Below are positions 1 through 8,184 of a stretch of DNA of 10,788 nucleotides, one piece after another (within the stretch, counting starts at the first letter, position 1; the number at the start of each line of letters is the position of its first letter). The translations under genes were made by a program, and so were the position numbers. The notes below the pieces were generated by a model that ran no database searches, was not told the origin of the DNA, and worked only from the letters and a program-made list of their open reading frames with translations. Origin of the DNA: Paracoccaceae bacterium (GTDB taxonomy: Bacteria > Pseudomonadota > Alphaproteobacteria > Rhodobacterales > Rhodobacteraceae); the NCBI GenBank assembly GCA_020832725.1, contig JAFIEC010000310.1:1-10788 (forward strand), in the 5' to 3' direction.

Positions 1-313
<313 letters not shown>

Positions 314-314
314 A

Positions 315-330
315 AACGCCCGAAGGCGTT
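315..330 (-). other. UUCG-tetraloop hairpin in the rRNA leader, abutting the 16S 5' end
   Basis: On the transcribed strand the RNA reads AACGCC-UUCG-GGCGUU, a six-pair stem closed by the very stable C(UUCG)G tetraloop, ending one or two bases before the mature 16S start. The flanking CAAG and CUUG could extend the helix with a bulge into the first bases of 16S. Such a hairpin probably acts in folding or 5' maturation of pre-16S RNA; the role is inferred, the structure is directly visible. Confidence 0.6.
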
Positions 331-356
331 CTTGACGTTCGAACCTCTGCACATCG

Positions 357-374
357 CCCCCGATTGCTCGGGGG
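357..374 (-). other. GC-rich hairpin in the rRNA leader
   Basis: CCCCCGA and TCGGGGG form a perfect seven-pair stem with a four-base loop, about 45 bases upstream of the 16S 5' end. It has no U-tract, so it is not a terminator, and an rRNA leader needs to be read through. It may be a leader processing or antitermination structure. The function is unknown from sequence alone. Confidence 0.5.
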
Positions 375-531
375 ACGTCTCTGTTTCATGTGCTTCGAGT
401 TCCATCGGAACCGAAGACCACATCAAACAGTGAAGCTGACACTCGCATCATCGGCTTGCGCCTAGCGAGGCGATATACAGGGTACGTCAGTCGAACCGAC
501 CGAACCGCCCACATATCTCTTCAGATTGCAT

Positions 532-546
532 CAATGTCAAAGAGCG
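532..546 (-). promoter_or_regulatory. rrn antitermination boxA
   Basis: The minus strand reads CGCTCTTTGACATTG, close to the bacterial rrn boxA core TGCTCTTTAACA. It is followed by GATATGTGGG, a stretch I associate with rhodobacterial rrn leaders. In E. coli, boxA recruits NusB-S10 so that RNA polymerase reads through the structured rRNA operon. It lies about 100 bases downstream of the predicted transcription start and about 220 bases upstream of 16S, as expected for a leader element. Confidence 0.75.
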
Positions 547-564
547 GAGACAACATTGACAGAA

Positions 565-585
565 GCGCCGTTTCCTTCTCGGCGC
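565..585 (-). promoter_or_regulatory. boxB-like hairpin just upstream of boxA
   Basis: GCGCCG and CGGCGC form a perfect six-pair stem around a nine-base purine-rich loop (AGAAGGAAA on the transcript). It precedes boxA by 18 bases in the direction of transcription, giving the boxB-boxA order seen in E. coli rrn and lambda nut sites. The structure is seen directly; its antitermination role is inferred from position. Confidence 0.5.
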
Positions 586-648
586 GCCCGCCTGCCTTGC
601 CTCGTTGTTTCCCGTCGGCGGGCTGTGTTCCCCGTCTCGGTGAAGCGG

Positions 649-677
649 TATTTACGGATGGGCCCCGACCTCCGCAA
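649..677 (-). promoter_or_regulatory. rRNA operon promoter
   Basis: On the minus strand, -35 TTGCGG (672-677) and -10 TAAATA (649-654) are separated by exactly 17 bases. This gives a predicted start near 642 and a leader of about 330 bases before 16S. The spacer is GC-rich, as in other alphaproteobacterial rrn promoters. The GC-rich stretch between the -10 and the likely start would fit a discriminator of the kind linked to stringent control, but that is inference. No second equally good promoter was found between msrQ and 16S. Confidence 0.7.
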
Positions 678-680
678 GGG

Positions 681-707
681 GTTTTTTCGCAGACAGGCCA
701 AAATTTT
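681..707 (-). promoter_or_regulatory. UP-element-like AT blocks upstream of the rrn promoter
   Basis: Directly upstream of the -35, the minus strand carries an A6 run (complement of 682-687) and AAAATTTT (700-707), about 20 bases apart in otherwise GC-rich DNA. Their position fits contact by the RNA polymerase alpha C-terminal domains, as in rrn UP elements. This is inferred from composition and position only. Confidence 0.45.
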
Positions 708-846
708 CGCATCCCCTTCCGGAAGGCCCACATCTTGTCGGATTTGCGTTACAATCCACAAGCATACTGTCTGGCCGTGCAAGAATCTTGCCGCAGAGGG
801 TCGCTCCCGGACGATACTTCGCGCCCGGCCAGTCGACAGCGGTGCC
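708..846. other. Non-coding stretch between msrQ and the rrn promoter
   Basis: I see no credible gene here. It contains a 12-bp palindrome CCTTCCGGAAGG (715-726) and an imperfect inverted repeat, TTGTCGGATT (735-744) against AATCCACAA (753-761), with one bulged base. Neither is followed by a T-run in the msrQ direction, so I find no clear intrinsic terminator for msrPQ before the rRNA promoter. The repeats could be sites for a factor acting on the rrn promoter, which is speculative. Confidence 0.35.
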
Positions 847-1473
847 TCAGGCTGCGCGACTCGCGCGTCCTGTCCGCCTCCGCTCCCTCAAAAGGCGCAG
901 GAACGCCAGAATCAACGCCCCGCCCAGGTACAGAATCGGCTCCAGCGGCCAGGCCTTCACCAGCAGCAGGTAATGCGCCCCCCCCGCCAGGGCCGCCACA
1001 TGGGCCAGCATGTGCAGGCGATTCCACGTCGCGGGCCCCAGGGCGCGGATCGCGCGGTCGCTGGATGTCGCCGCCAGCGGCAGCAGAATCGCAAAGCCCG
1101 CCATGCCCAGCATGATGAAGGGCCGCTCCGTCAGCCCCTTCCAGATCTCGCCCCAGTCAAGTTGCACATCGAGCAGCAGCCAGACCGCCAGATGGGCCGC
1201 CACATACCAGAAGGCGAGCAGCCCCAGCGTTCGACGAAACCGCAACAGGTTCACACCCGTCATCCGGCGCAGGGGCGTCACTGCCAGCGCCGCCAGCAGA
1301 AACTGCAGCCCCCATAGCCCGTAGCTGTGCAGAAGCACCTCCACCGGCTCGGGGCCCAGACGGTTCAGCAGCGCCAGCCCGAATATCCAGAAGGCCGGGA
1401 CAAGCCCCGCCATGTGAACCATCCCTGTCGGCAGATGCCGCAGCGCCGTGTTGAGGGAGGCGGCCAGCTGCAT
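847..1473 (-). CDS. msrQ: MsrQ, haem-binding membrane subunit of the MsrPQ methionine sulfoxide reductase
   Basis: The 208-aa protein is the inner-membrane b-type cytochrome (formerly YedZ) that passes electrons from the respiratory quinone pool or a flavin reductase to periplasmic MsrP. Several hydrophobic segments are visible (about residues 20-38, 50-66, 82-101, 118-136, 152-172 and 178-194), which fits the ferric-reductase-like transmembrane domain. Candidate haem-ligand histidines are His94 (YVAAHLAVW), His154/His158 (WNRLHMLAH) and His167 (GGAHYLL), in the spacing seen in MsrQ proteins. The length matches the family. Its ATG overlaps the msrP stop by one base (TGATG) and has no clear Shine-Dalgarno of its own, so translation is probably coupled to msrP. 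The arginine-rich C-terminus is likely cytoplasmic. The pairing with msrP makes the assignment firm. Confidence 0.95.
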   Translation of the reverse strand: MQLAASLNTALRHLPTGMVHMAGLVPAFWIFGLALLNRLGPEPVEVLLHSYGLWGLQFLLAALAVTPLRRMTGVNLLRFRRTLGLLAFWYVAAHLAVWLLLDVQLDWGEIWKGLTERPFIMLGMAGFAILLPLAATSSDRAIRALGPATWNRLHMLAHVAALAGGAHYLLLVKAWPLEPILYLGGALILAFLRLLRERRRTGRASRAA

Positions 1474-2399
1474 CAGAACAGGGTCTGGGGATCCATCCCG
1501 TCATAGAAATGCGCCACCTCGTCGGCATAGCCATTGAGATGGAGTGTCGGGATGCGCCGCGCGAACAGGCCCGCTCCCACGCGCCGCTCTGTCGCCTGGC
1601 TCCAGCGCGGATGCGGCACCTCGGGGTTCACATTGGCATAAAAGCCGTATTCCCGGGGCTGCATCATGTTCCATGTCGTCGCCGGCTCGTGCTCGGTCAG
1701 GGTCATGCGCACGATCGACTTGAATCCGTATTTCCAGGGCACGACCAGCCGGATGGGCGCGCCGTTCTGGTTGGGGAGCACCTCACCGTACAGACCCACC
1801 GCCAGCAGGGTCAGCGGATGCATCGCCTCATCAAGGCGGAGCCCCTCGCGATAGGGCCAATCCAGCGCCGGCGTACGCTGCGCCCGCATTTCGGACGGGC
1901 GCAGCAGCGTCTCGAAGGCCACGTATTTCGCCCCGGGCCGGACCCCTACCCGGTCGAGCAGGTGACGCAGCTCGAAGCCGACCCACGGGATCACCATCGA
2001 CCACGCCTCGACACAGCGGAACCTGTAGATCCGCTCTTCGAGAGTCACCCCGCGCAAGAGGTCGTCGTAATCATAGCTGCCCGGCCGTTCCACAAGGCCA
2101 TCGATTTCCACGCTCCACGGGCTGGTGGTCAGCGCGCCTGCATGGCGTTTGGGATCGTCCTTGCCAAAGCCGAACTCGTAGAAATTGTTGTATGAGGTGA
2201 TGTCATCGAAGGATGTCGGCGCCTCGTCCGTGGAGAAGGGGCCGGGCACCGTCTCCAGCGACCGGGCCGAAGCACCACCGCCCAGGGCCAGCGCGGCCGC
2301 CCCGGCCCCCGCGCCCGCCATCAGCTTTCGCCGGTTGAGCCAGACGTGCCTCGGGGTCACATCGGACCAGCGCAGATCGGATGGGGCCTTGCGCCGCAT
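1473..2399 (-). CDS. msrP: MsrP, periplasmic molybdoenzyme reducing protein methionine sulfoxide
   Basis: The 308-aa catalytic subunit (formerly YedY) is a sulfite-oxidase-fold molybdopterin enzyme that reduces methionine sulfoxide in envelope proteins after oxidative damage. The N-terminus has a twin-arginine signal (NRRKLMAGA at 22-30, then an alanine/glycine-rich hydrophobic stretch to about 46), fitting export of the folded cofactor-loaded protein by Tat. Cys129 in YRFRCVEAW is the expected molybdenum ligand, and the following SMVIPWVGFEL is characteristic of the family. I chose the ATG at 2399 because AGGAG sits seven bases upstream; the frame stays open to 2543, but that extension lacks a ribosome site and would put 48 residues before the Tat motif region. 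It is first in an operon with msrQ and divergent from the fasciclin genes. Confidence 0.96.
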   Translation of the reverse strand: MRRKAPSDLRWSDVTPRHVWLNRRKLMAGAGAGAAALALGGGASARSLETVPGPFSTDEAPTSFDDITSYNNFYEFGFGKDDPKRHAGALTTSPWSVEIDGLVERPGSYDYDDLLRGVTLEERIYRFRCVEAWSMVIPWVGFELRHLLDRVGVRPGAKYVAFETLLRPSEMRAQRTPALDWPYREGLRLDEAMHPLTLLAVGLYGEVLPNQNGAPIRLVVPWKYGFKSIVRMTLTEHEPATTWNMMQPREYGFYANVNPEVPHPRWSQATERRVGAGLFARRIPTLHLNGYADEVAHFYDGMDPQTLF

Positions 2400-2430
2400 G
2401 GTCGCTCTCCTGTCAGCTTGCCAGAAACAG

Positions 2431-2458
2431 AGCGTAACGCGCGCGCCGCGTGGGGCAA
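2431..2458 (-). promoter_or_regulatory. Candidate msrPQ promoter
   Basis: On the minus strand, TTGCCC (2453-2458) and TACGCT (2431-2436) are 16 bases apart, giving a start near 2425 and a leader of about 25 bases before the msrP ATG. The CTTG at the -35 would also suit an RpoH-type sigma factor. It is the best match in the interval, but the -10 is weak. Confidence 0.35.
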
Positions 2459-2505
2459 GGGGCTGACCATTGTCTCCCGTCGATGTGATGGCAGGTCGCT
2501 CCGGC

Positions 2506-2529
2506 TCACGATCCGTCAACCGATCGTGA
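2506..2529. promoter_or_regulatory. Perfect 24-bp dyad between msrP and the fasciclin genes
   Basis: TCACGATC (2506-2513) and GATCGTGA (2522-2529) are perfect 8-bp inverted arms with an 8-bp spacer. The dyad lies about 107 bases upstream of msrP and 149 bases upstream of the first fasciclin gene, immediately before a TGATCC motif at 2532. Its size and symmetry suit a dimeric regulator. No regulator gene is adjacent, so the binding protein is unknown. Confidence 0.45.
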
Positions 2530-2602
2530 CTTGATCCCCGCAACGGTCGCGGCTTAGCGCGGAACAGCTGCGGTGCAAGCCGTGCACACGGGTATTTGAG
2601 CC

Positions 2603-2632
2603 TGATCCGGGCTGCCTCCCTCCTGCGTAGAA
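2603..2632 (+). promoter_or_regulatory. Candidate ECF sigma-E-like promoter of the first fasciclin gene
   Basis: TGATCC (2603-2608) is followed after 19 bases by TAGAA (2628-2632), about 46 bases before the fasciclin ATG. TGATCC is the -35 hallmark of the singlet-oxygen sigma-E (RpoE/ChrR) promoters of Rhodobacter sphaeroides, where the -10 is TAAGA-like after about 18 bases. A second TGATCC at 2532-2537 has TAGCG 17 bases later (2555). Both matches are imperfect, so which one, if either, is used cannot be decided here. Confidence 0.35.
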
Positions 2633-2677
2633 CCCTGTGATGCCACGACCGGCATCCACAAAACTCAGGAGATTTCC

Positions 2678-3145
2678 ATGCTTCGCAGAACCCTCATCGC
2701 GCTTGCCGCCACCACGGCTCTGTCGGCCCCCGCCTTCGCTCAGGACCAGGACATCGTCGATATCGCAGTCGGTGCCGGCACCTTCACCACGCTCGTCGCT
2801 GCGGTCGAGGCTGCGGGCCTTGTCGACGTGCTCAAGAGCGATGGCCCCTTCACCGTCTTCGCGCCCACTGACGAGGCCTTTGCCGCGCTGCCCGAGGGCA
2901 CCGTCGAGGCCCTGCTCGCAGACATTCCCACCCTGACCGCGATCCTGACCTATCACGTCGTACCCGGCGCGGTGATGTCGACCGACCTGTCCGAGGGCCT
3001 GACCGCGGCCACCGTGCAGGGCCAGGACGTGACCATCACCCTGGCAGACGGACCCAAGGTCAACGGCGCCAACATCGTGGCGGCGGACATCGTGGCCTCG
3101 AACGGCGTTATCCATGTGATCGACGCCGTGATCCTGCCCGAGTGA
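2678..3145 (+). CDS. Secreted fasciclin (FAS1) domain protein
   Basis: This 155-aa protein consists of a Sec signal peptide and a single FAS1 domain. The signal is MLRR, then a hydrophobic core, then APAFA with predicted cleavage after Ala21, leaving a mature protein of about 134 residues that begins QDQDIVDIA. FAS1 hallmarks are visible: FTTLVAAVEAAGL (about 37-49), GPFTVFAPTDEAFAALP (about 57-73), YHVVPGAV (H2 motif region) and the closing NGVIHVIDAVILP. The length is normal for a bacterial single-domain member. AGGAG lies six bases before the ATG. FAS1 proteins are generally periplasmic or extracellular adhesion-type proteins with poorly known bacterial roles; the exact function here is unknown. 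It is the first of a tandem pair of paralogues and divergent from msrPQ. Confidence 0.9.
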   Translation: MLRRTLIALAATTALSAPAFAQDQDIVDIAVGAGTFTTLVAAVEAAGLVDVLKSDGPFTVFAPTDEAFAALPEGTVEALLADIPTLTAILTYHVVPGAVMSTDLSEGLTAATVQGQDVTITLADGPKVNGANIVAADIVASNGVIHVIDAVILPE

Positions 3146-3163
3146 TCGGCCGGACATGACCAG

Positions 3164-3197
3164 GGGGGGCGGGGTGACCCGCCCCCCTCTTCTATTT
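3164..3197 (+). terminator. Strong hairpin with U-rich tail between the two fasciclin genes
   Basis: GGGGGGCGGG (3164-3173) pairs perfectly with CCCGCCCCCC (3178-3187) around the loop GTGA, followed by the pyrimidine-rich TCTTCTATTT. It starts 18 bases after the first fasciclin stop and ends 20 bases before the next ATG. This fits an intrinsic terminator or partial attenuator that would make the first gene much more abundant than the second. Confidence 0.7.
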
Positions 3198-3217
3198 CGG
3201 ACAACGGAGACAGAAAC

Positions 3218-3709
3218 ATGAATCGTCGCACAGCATTGACCGGCACGCTGCTTGCAGGTGCCGCCTTCGCGATCGGCGCCTGTGCCCCCCTGGGCGGGCA
3301 GCCCGACATCGTGGACATCGCCTCCTCGAACGCACAATTCTCCACCCTCGTCGCCGCCGTGGGTGCTGCCGGGCTTGCCGACACGCTACGCTCGGAGGGG
3401 CCGTTCACGGTCTTTGCGCCGACCGATGCGGCCTTCGCGGCGCTGCCAGAGGGCACGGTCGAGAGCCTGCTTCTGCCCGAGAACCGCGATCAGCTGGTCG
3501 CGATCCTGAGCTATCACGTGGTGCCCGGCGCAGTGACCTCCGACCAGCTTGCAGGCCAGCAGCTGGCGGTGACGACGGTGCAGGGCGGCGATGTGCACAT
3601 CGACGGCCGCCGGGGTGTGCGCGTGAACCGCGCCAATGTCACCCAGGCCGACATCATCGCCTCCAACGGCGTGATCCATCGGATCGACCGCGTGCTGATG
3701 CCCCGCTGA
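3218..3709 (+). CDS. Fasciclin (FAS1) domain lipoprotein
   Basis: This 163-aa protein has the same FAS1 domain as its upstream neighbour, but its N-terminus is a lipoprotein signal: MNRRTALTG, a hydrophobic stretch, then the lipobox IGAC with lipidation predicted at Cys22. Residue +2 is Ala, not Asp, so outer-membrane sorting would be expected under the E. coli rule. NRRTAL also resembles a minimal Tat motif. Domain hallmarks are FSTLVAAVGAAGL, GPFTVFAPTDAAFAALPEGTVESLL, YHVVPGAV and NGVIHRIDRVLMP. Over the shared 56-residue block from DIVDIA to the second leucine pair, I count 43 identities with the upstream protein, which indicates tandem duplication. GGAGA sits seven bases before the ATG. 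The function is unknown beyond an envelope-anchored FAS1 role. Confidence 0.88.
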   Translation: MNRRTALTGTLLAGAAFAIGACAPLGGQPDIVDIASSNAQFSTLVAAVGAAGLADTLRSEGPFTVFAPTDAAFAALPEGTVESLLLPENRDQLVAILSYHVVPGAVTSDQLAGQQLAVTTVQGGDVHIDGRRGVRVNRANVTQADIIASNGVIHRIDRVLMPR

Positions 3710-3729
3710 GCCGGACATTCGCACAAGCA

Positions 3730-3757
3730 AAGGCCCCGCCCGAGGGCGGGGCCTTCT
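3730..3757. terminator. Bidirectional terminator between the fasciclin lipoprotein gene and clpB
   Basis: AAGGCCCCGCC (3730-3740) and GGCGGGGCCTT (3745-3755) form a perfect 11-pair stem with a four-base loop. On the plus strand CTTCT follows the stem region; on the minus strand TTTGCTTG follows. It lies between two convergent genes, 21 bases after one stop and 18 bases after the other, so it probably serves both. Confidence 0.8.
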
Positions 3758-3774
3758 ACTTTCGGCACAGGCTC

Positions 3775-6372
<2,598 letters not shown>

Positions 6373-6443
6373 GTTCCACTCCTTCACAAGCGCCCGCAGT
6401 CCCGACGCCCGAAAGCGGCACGTCCCCGGCGGGCCTTGCGATG

Positions 6444-6473
6444 TATTTGTGCAACAGGCAGCGCGGTTGCAAG
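6444..6473 (-). promoter_or_regulatory. Candidate heat-shock-type clpB promoter
   Basis: On the minus strand, CTTGCAA (6467-6473) and CAAATA (6444-6449) are separated by 17 bases, predicting a start near 6437 and a leader of about 65 bases. CTTG at -35 is the shared hallmark of RpoH-dependent promoters, as expected for clpB. The -10 is not a perfect RpoH match. I found no CIRCE (TTAGCACTC) element here. Confidence 0.5.
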
Positions 6474-6481
6474 ACCTGCGC

Positions 6482-7258
6482 TCAGCCCTTCTTGCGCGGA
6501 GTCAGAAGCTGGGCGGGCCGCGCTTCGGCCGCCTCGCGGAACAGCGAGAATGTCTGCGCGGCATAGTTCACGGCCCCCGACACATGCTCGATATGGCGCA
6601 TCACCTCGGGCGTCCGCTCGGCCTCGATCAGCTGCACGGGGCGTTCCGGGCCATCCACCTCGAACAGGCAATAGAACAACGGCTCTCCCCGACGCAGCAC
6701 GATGTCCTTTTCGGGCTCGTGCCACTCGAACGCCCACATCAGCGGGCGCGGCCAGACATCCACCGGAAAGCGCCCGCCAAAGATCGTGCCGGGCAGCGGA
6801 GCGGGACGGTAATGGGCGAAGGCATCGATCTGGGTAAGGTAGACCGGCTCGTCGGCGATGAAGACATAGGGAAGTTTCATCTGGATCGTGGGACGGTCGG
6901 GATAACGCCACTCCGCCTCGGGCACCATGACCAGCACGTCCCCCAGCTTGTTGCCCCGCACCGCACCGCCAGTGCCCGCCCGGTTGACAAGGCCCGCGCG
7001 CCCCGTCGCCTTGTCACGGCCGAAACCCACATGCAGATCGAAGGGGCAGCGCACCATGAAGAAGCGGCTCTCCATGTTGATCACCGCCGGGCAGCGCGCG
7101 GCCGACTTGGCATGGCCCCGGTTCGGCGGACGAAAGCTCACCCGTTCGGGAGGCGCGTAAAGCACGCCGCCCCGTTCCGGCTCGCGCAGCCAGCCGACCA
7201 TCACCGGCCCCGATTTCGGCGCGCCCTCGTCTCGCGCATGGGTGATCGTTATGTGCAT
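6482..7258 (-). CDS. Protein of unknown function (258 aa)
   Basis: I do not recognise this protein with certainty. It is a soluble-looking 258-aa protein without signal peptide or membrane segment. Notable blocks are RCPAVINMESRFFMVRCPFD (56-73, with Cys56 and Cys71), KLGDVLVMVPEAEWRYPDRP (104-123), the aromatic-rich PRPLMWAFEWHEPEKDIVLRRGEP (170-193) and LFYCLFEVDGPERPVQLIEAERTPEV. The order of a mid-protein INM/F segment, a W/F-rich block and a KGEP-like block faintly recalls DUF6065-type proteins of unknown role; that is a weak guess. The ATG at 7258 has GGGAGGGA upstream; the frame is open further but would run antisense into pyrF. Codon usage resembles its neighbours, so recent transfer is not indicated. 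It sits 109 bases upstream of clpB on the same strand and is divergent from pyrF. Confidence 0.75.
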   Translation of the reverse strand: MHITITHARDEGAPKSGPVMVGWLREPERGGVLYAPPERVSFRPPNRGHAKSAARCPAVINMESRFFMVRCPFDLHVGFGRDKATGRAGLVNRAGTGGAVRGNKLGDVLVMVPEAEWRYPDRPTIQMKLPYVFIADEPVYLTQIDAFAHYRPAPLPGTIFGGRFPVDVWPRPLMWAFEWHEPEKDIVLRRGEPLFYCLFEVDGPERPVQLIEAERTPEVMRHIEHVSGAVNYAAQTFSLFREAAEARPAQLLTPRKKG

Positions 7259-7277
7259 CGTCCCTCCCTGATGGGGC

Positions 7278-7306
7278 AAACTGCAGGGGCGGCCCGCGCC
7301 TGTCAA
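7278..7306 (-). promoter_or_regulatory. Candidate promoter of the 258-aa protein gene
   Basis: A perfect TTGACA -35 lies on the minus strand at 7301-7306, 17 bases from CAGTTT (7278-7283), which is preceded by TG like an extended -10. The predicted start is about 7271, giving a short leader before the ATG at 7258. The -35 is strong and the -10 is weak. Confidence 0.4.
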
Positions 7307-7311
7307 CGCGC

Positions 7312-7339
7312 TTGCGGGGGGCGGCGCCGGGCCATAAAG
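7312..7339 (+). promoter_or_regulatory. Weak candidate pyrF promoter
   Basis: TTGCGG (7312-7317) and ATAAAG (7334-7339), 16 bases apart, lie within the 108-bp divergent gap and would give a start near 7346. Both elements are only partial matches, in very GC-rich DNA. It is listed because it is the only AT-containing -10-like block before pyrF. Confidence 0.25.
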
Positions 7340-7366
7340 GCACATGGGAATGCAAAGGATGGCCCC

Positions 7367-8086
7367 ATGCACGACGTTCCCGCCCGCCCTGCCGCCGATG
7401 ACCGGCTGATCGTCGCGCTCGACCTGCCCCATGCGGTGGCGGGCCTCGACATGGCCGGGCGGCTGGGCGATGCGGTCTCCTTCTACAAGATCGGGCTGGG
7501 CATGCTCACCGGGGGGGGCCTCGCGCTGGCGCGCGAGCTGAAGGATGAGCATGGCAAGCGCGTCTTTCTGGACCTCAAGCTGTTCGACATCGGCGCCACC
7601 GTAGAGGCTGCGGTGCGCGGGCTGGCGGCCTTCGGGCTGGATTTCCTGACCGTTCATGGCGACCCGCATGTGGTCCGGGCCGCGCGGGCGGGGGCGGGAG
7701 GATCGGAGATGTCGATCCTTGCCGTCACCGTGCTCACCTCGCTTGACAGGGCCGATCTGGATGCGGGCCTGATCATGCCCGGGGATGTGGCCGACATCGT
7801 CACCGAACGCGCGGCGCGGGCCTTCGAGGCGGGCGCGCAGGGCGTCATCGCGTCACCGCGCGAGGCGGCGGCGATCCGCGCCCTGCCCGAGGCGGCGGGG
7901 CGGCTGATCGTGACGCCGGGCGTGCGGCCCGCCGGCACCGACAGGGGCGACCAGAAGCGTGTGGAGACCCCGGCCGCCGCCATTGCCGCAGGGGCCGATC
8001 ACGTGGTGGTAGGCCGACCTGTCTGGCAGGCCGCCGATCCGCGCGCGGCAGCCCGGGCCATCCGCGACAAGATCGCCCGCGTCTGA
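7367..8086 (+). CDS. pyrF: Orotidine 5'-phosphate decarboxylase
   Basis: The 239-aa cytoplasmic enzyme converts OMP to UMP, the last step of de novo pyrimidine synthesis. The (beta/alpha)8 barrel motifs are clear: IVALDLP with Asp19, SFYKIG with Lys41, the catalytic DLKLFDIG with Asp69-Lys71-Asp74, FLTVHG, and the phosphate-binding end VTPGVRP followed by DQKRVETPAAAIAAGADHVVVGRPV. The length is that of the standard bacterial enzyme, with all catalytic residues present. AAAGGA lies seven bases before the ATG; the reading frame stays open far upstream but only as the antisense of the neighbouring gene. It stands alone, without other pyr genes, followed by dinB 98 bases later on the same strand. 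Confidence 0.97.
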   Translation: MHDVPARPAADDRLIVALDLPHAVAGLDMAGRLGDAVSFYKIGLGMLTGGGLALARELKDEHGKRVFLDLKLFDIGATVEAAVRGLAAFGLDFLTVHGDPHVVRAARAGAGGSEMSILAVTVLTSLDRADLDAGLIMPGDVADIVTERAARAFEAGAQGVIASPREAAAIRALPEAAGRLIVTPGVRPAGTDRGDQKRVETPAAAIAAGADHVVVGRPVWQAADPRAAARAIRDKIARV

Positions 8087-8184
8087 GCGGTGCGGTGCGG
8101 TCGGGCGTCACCACCCCGATGGGCAATGCTTGACAGAGGCCCATGCCCGTCCGAGTGAGAGGGTGTCTCCATCGAGGCCCGCCC

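Noticed and set aside
526..1317. Overlapping plus-strand frames (also 390-1115) across the rrn leader and msrQ
   Set aside because: They are antisense to msrQ, rich in Arg/Pro/Gln, and cross the rRNA promoter and leader elements.
1509..2195. A 228-codon plus-strand frame opposite msrP
   Set aside because: It is antisense to a confidently identified molybdoenzyme; the translation is His/Arg/Gln-rich with no domain.
2573..2587. Short inverted repeat GTGCA-N5-TGCAC upstream of the first fasciclin gene
   Set aside because: Five-base arms are expected by chance in a window this size; the 24-bp dyad nearby is far stronger.
7259..7669. N-terminal extension of the 258-aa protein frame to 395 codons
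   Set aside because: It would overlap pyrF antisense; a strong ribosome site supports the ATG at 7258.
8130..8158. TTGACA at 8130-8135 as a dinB promoter
   Set aside because: No -10-like hexamer occurs 16-18 bases downstream (GAGTGA is the best available), and it would leave a very short leader; read-through from pyrF is as likely.
8087..8184. SOS (LexA) box upstream of dinB
   Set aside because: I looked for the alphaproteobacterial GTTC-N7-GTTC or GAAC-N7-GAAC pattern and found none in the gap.
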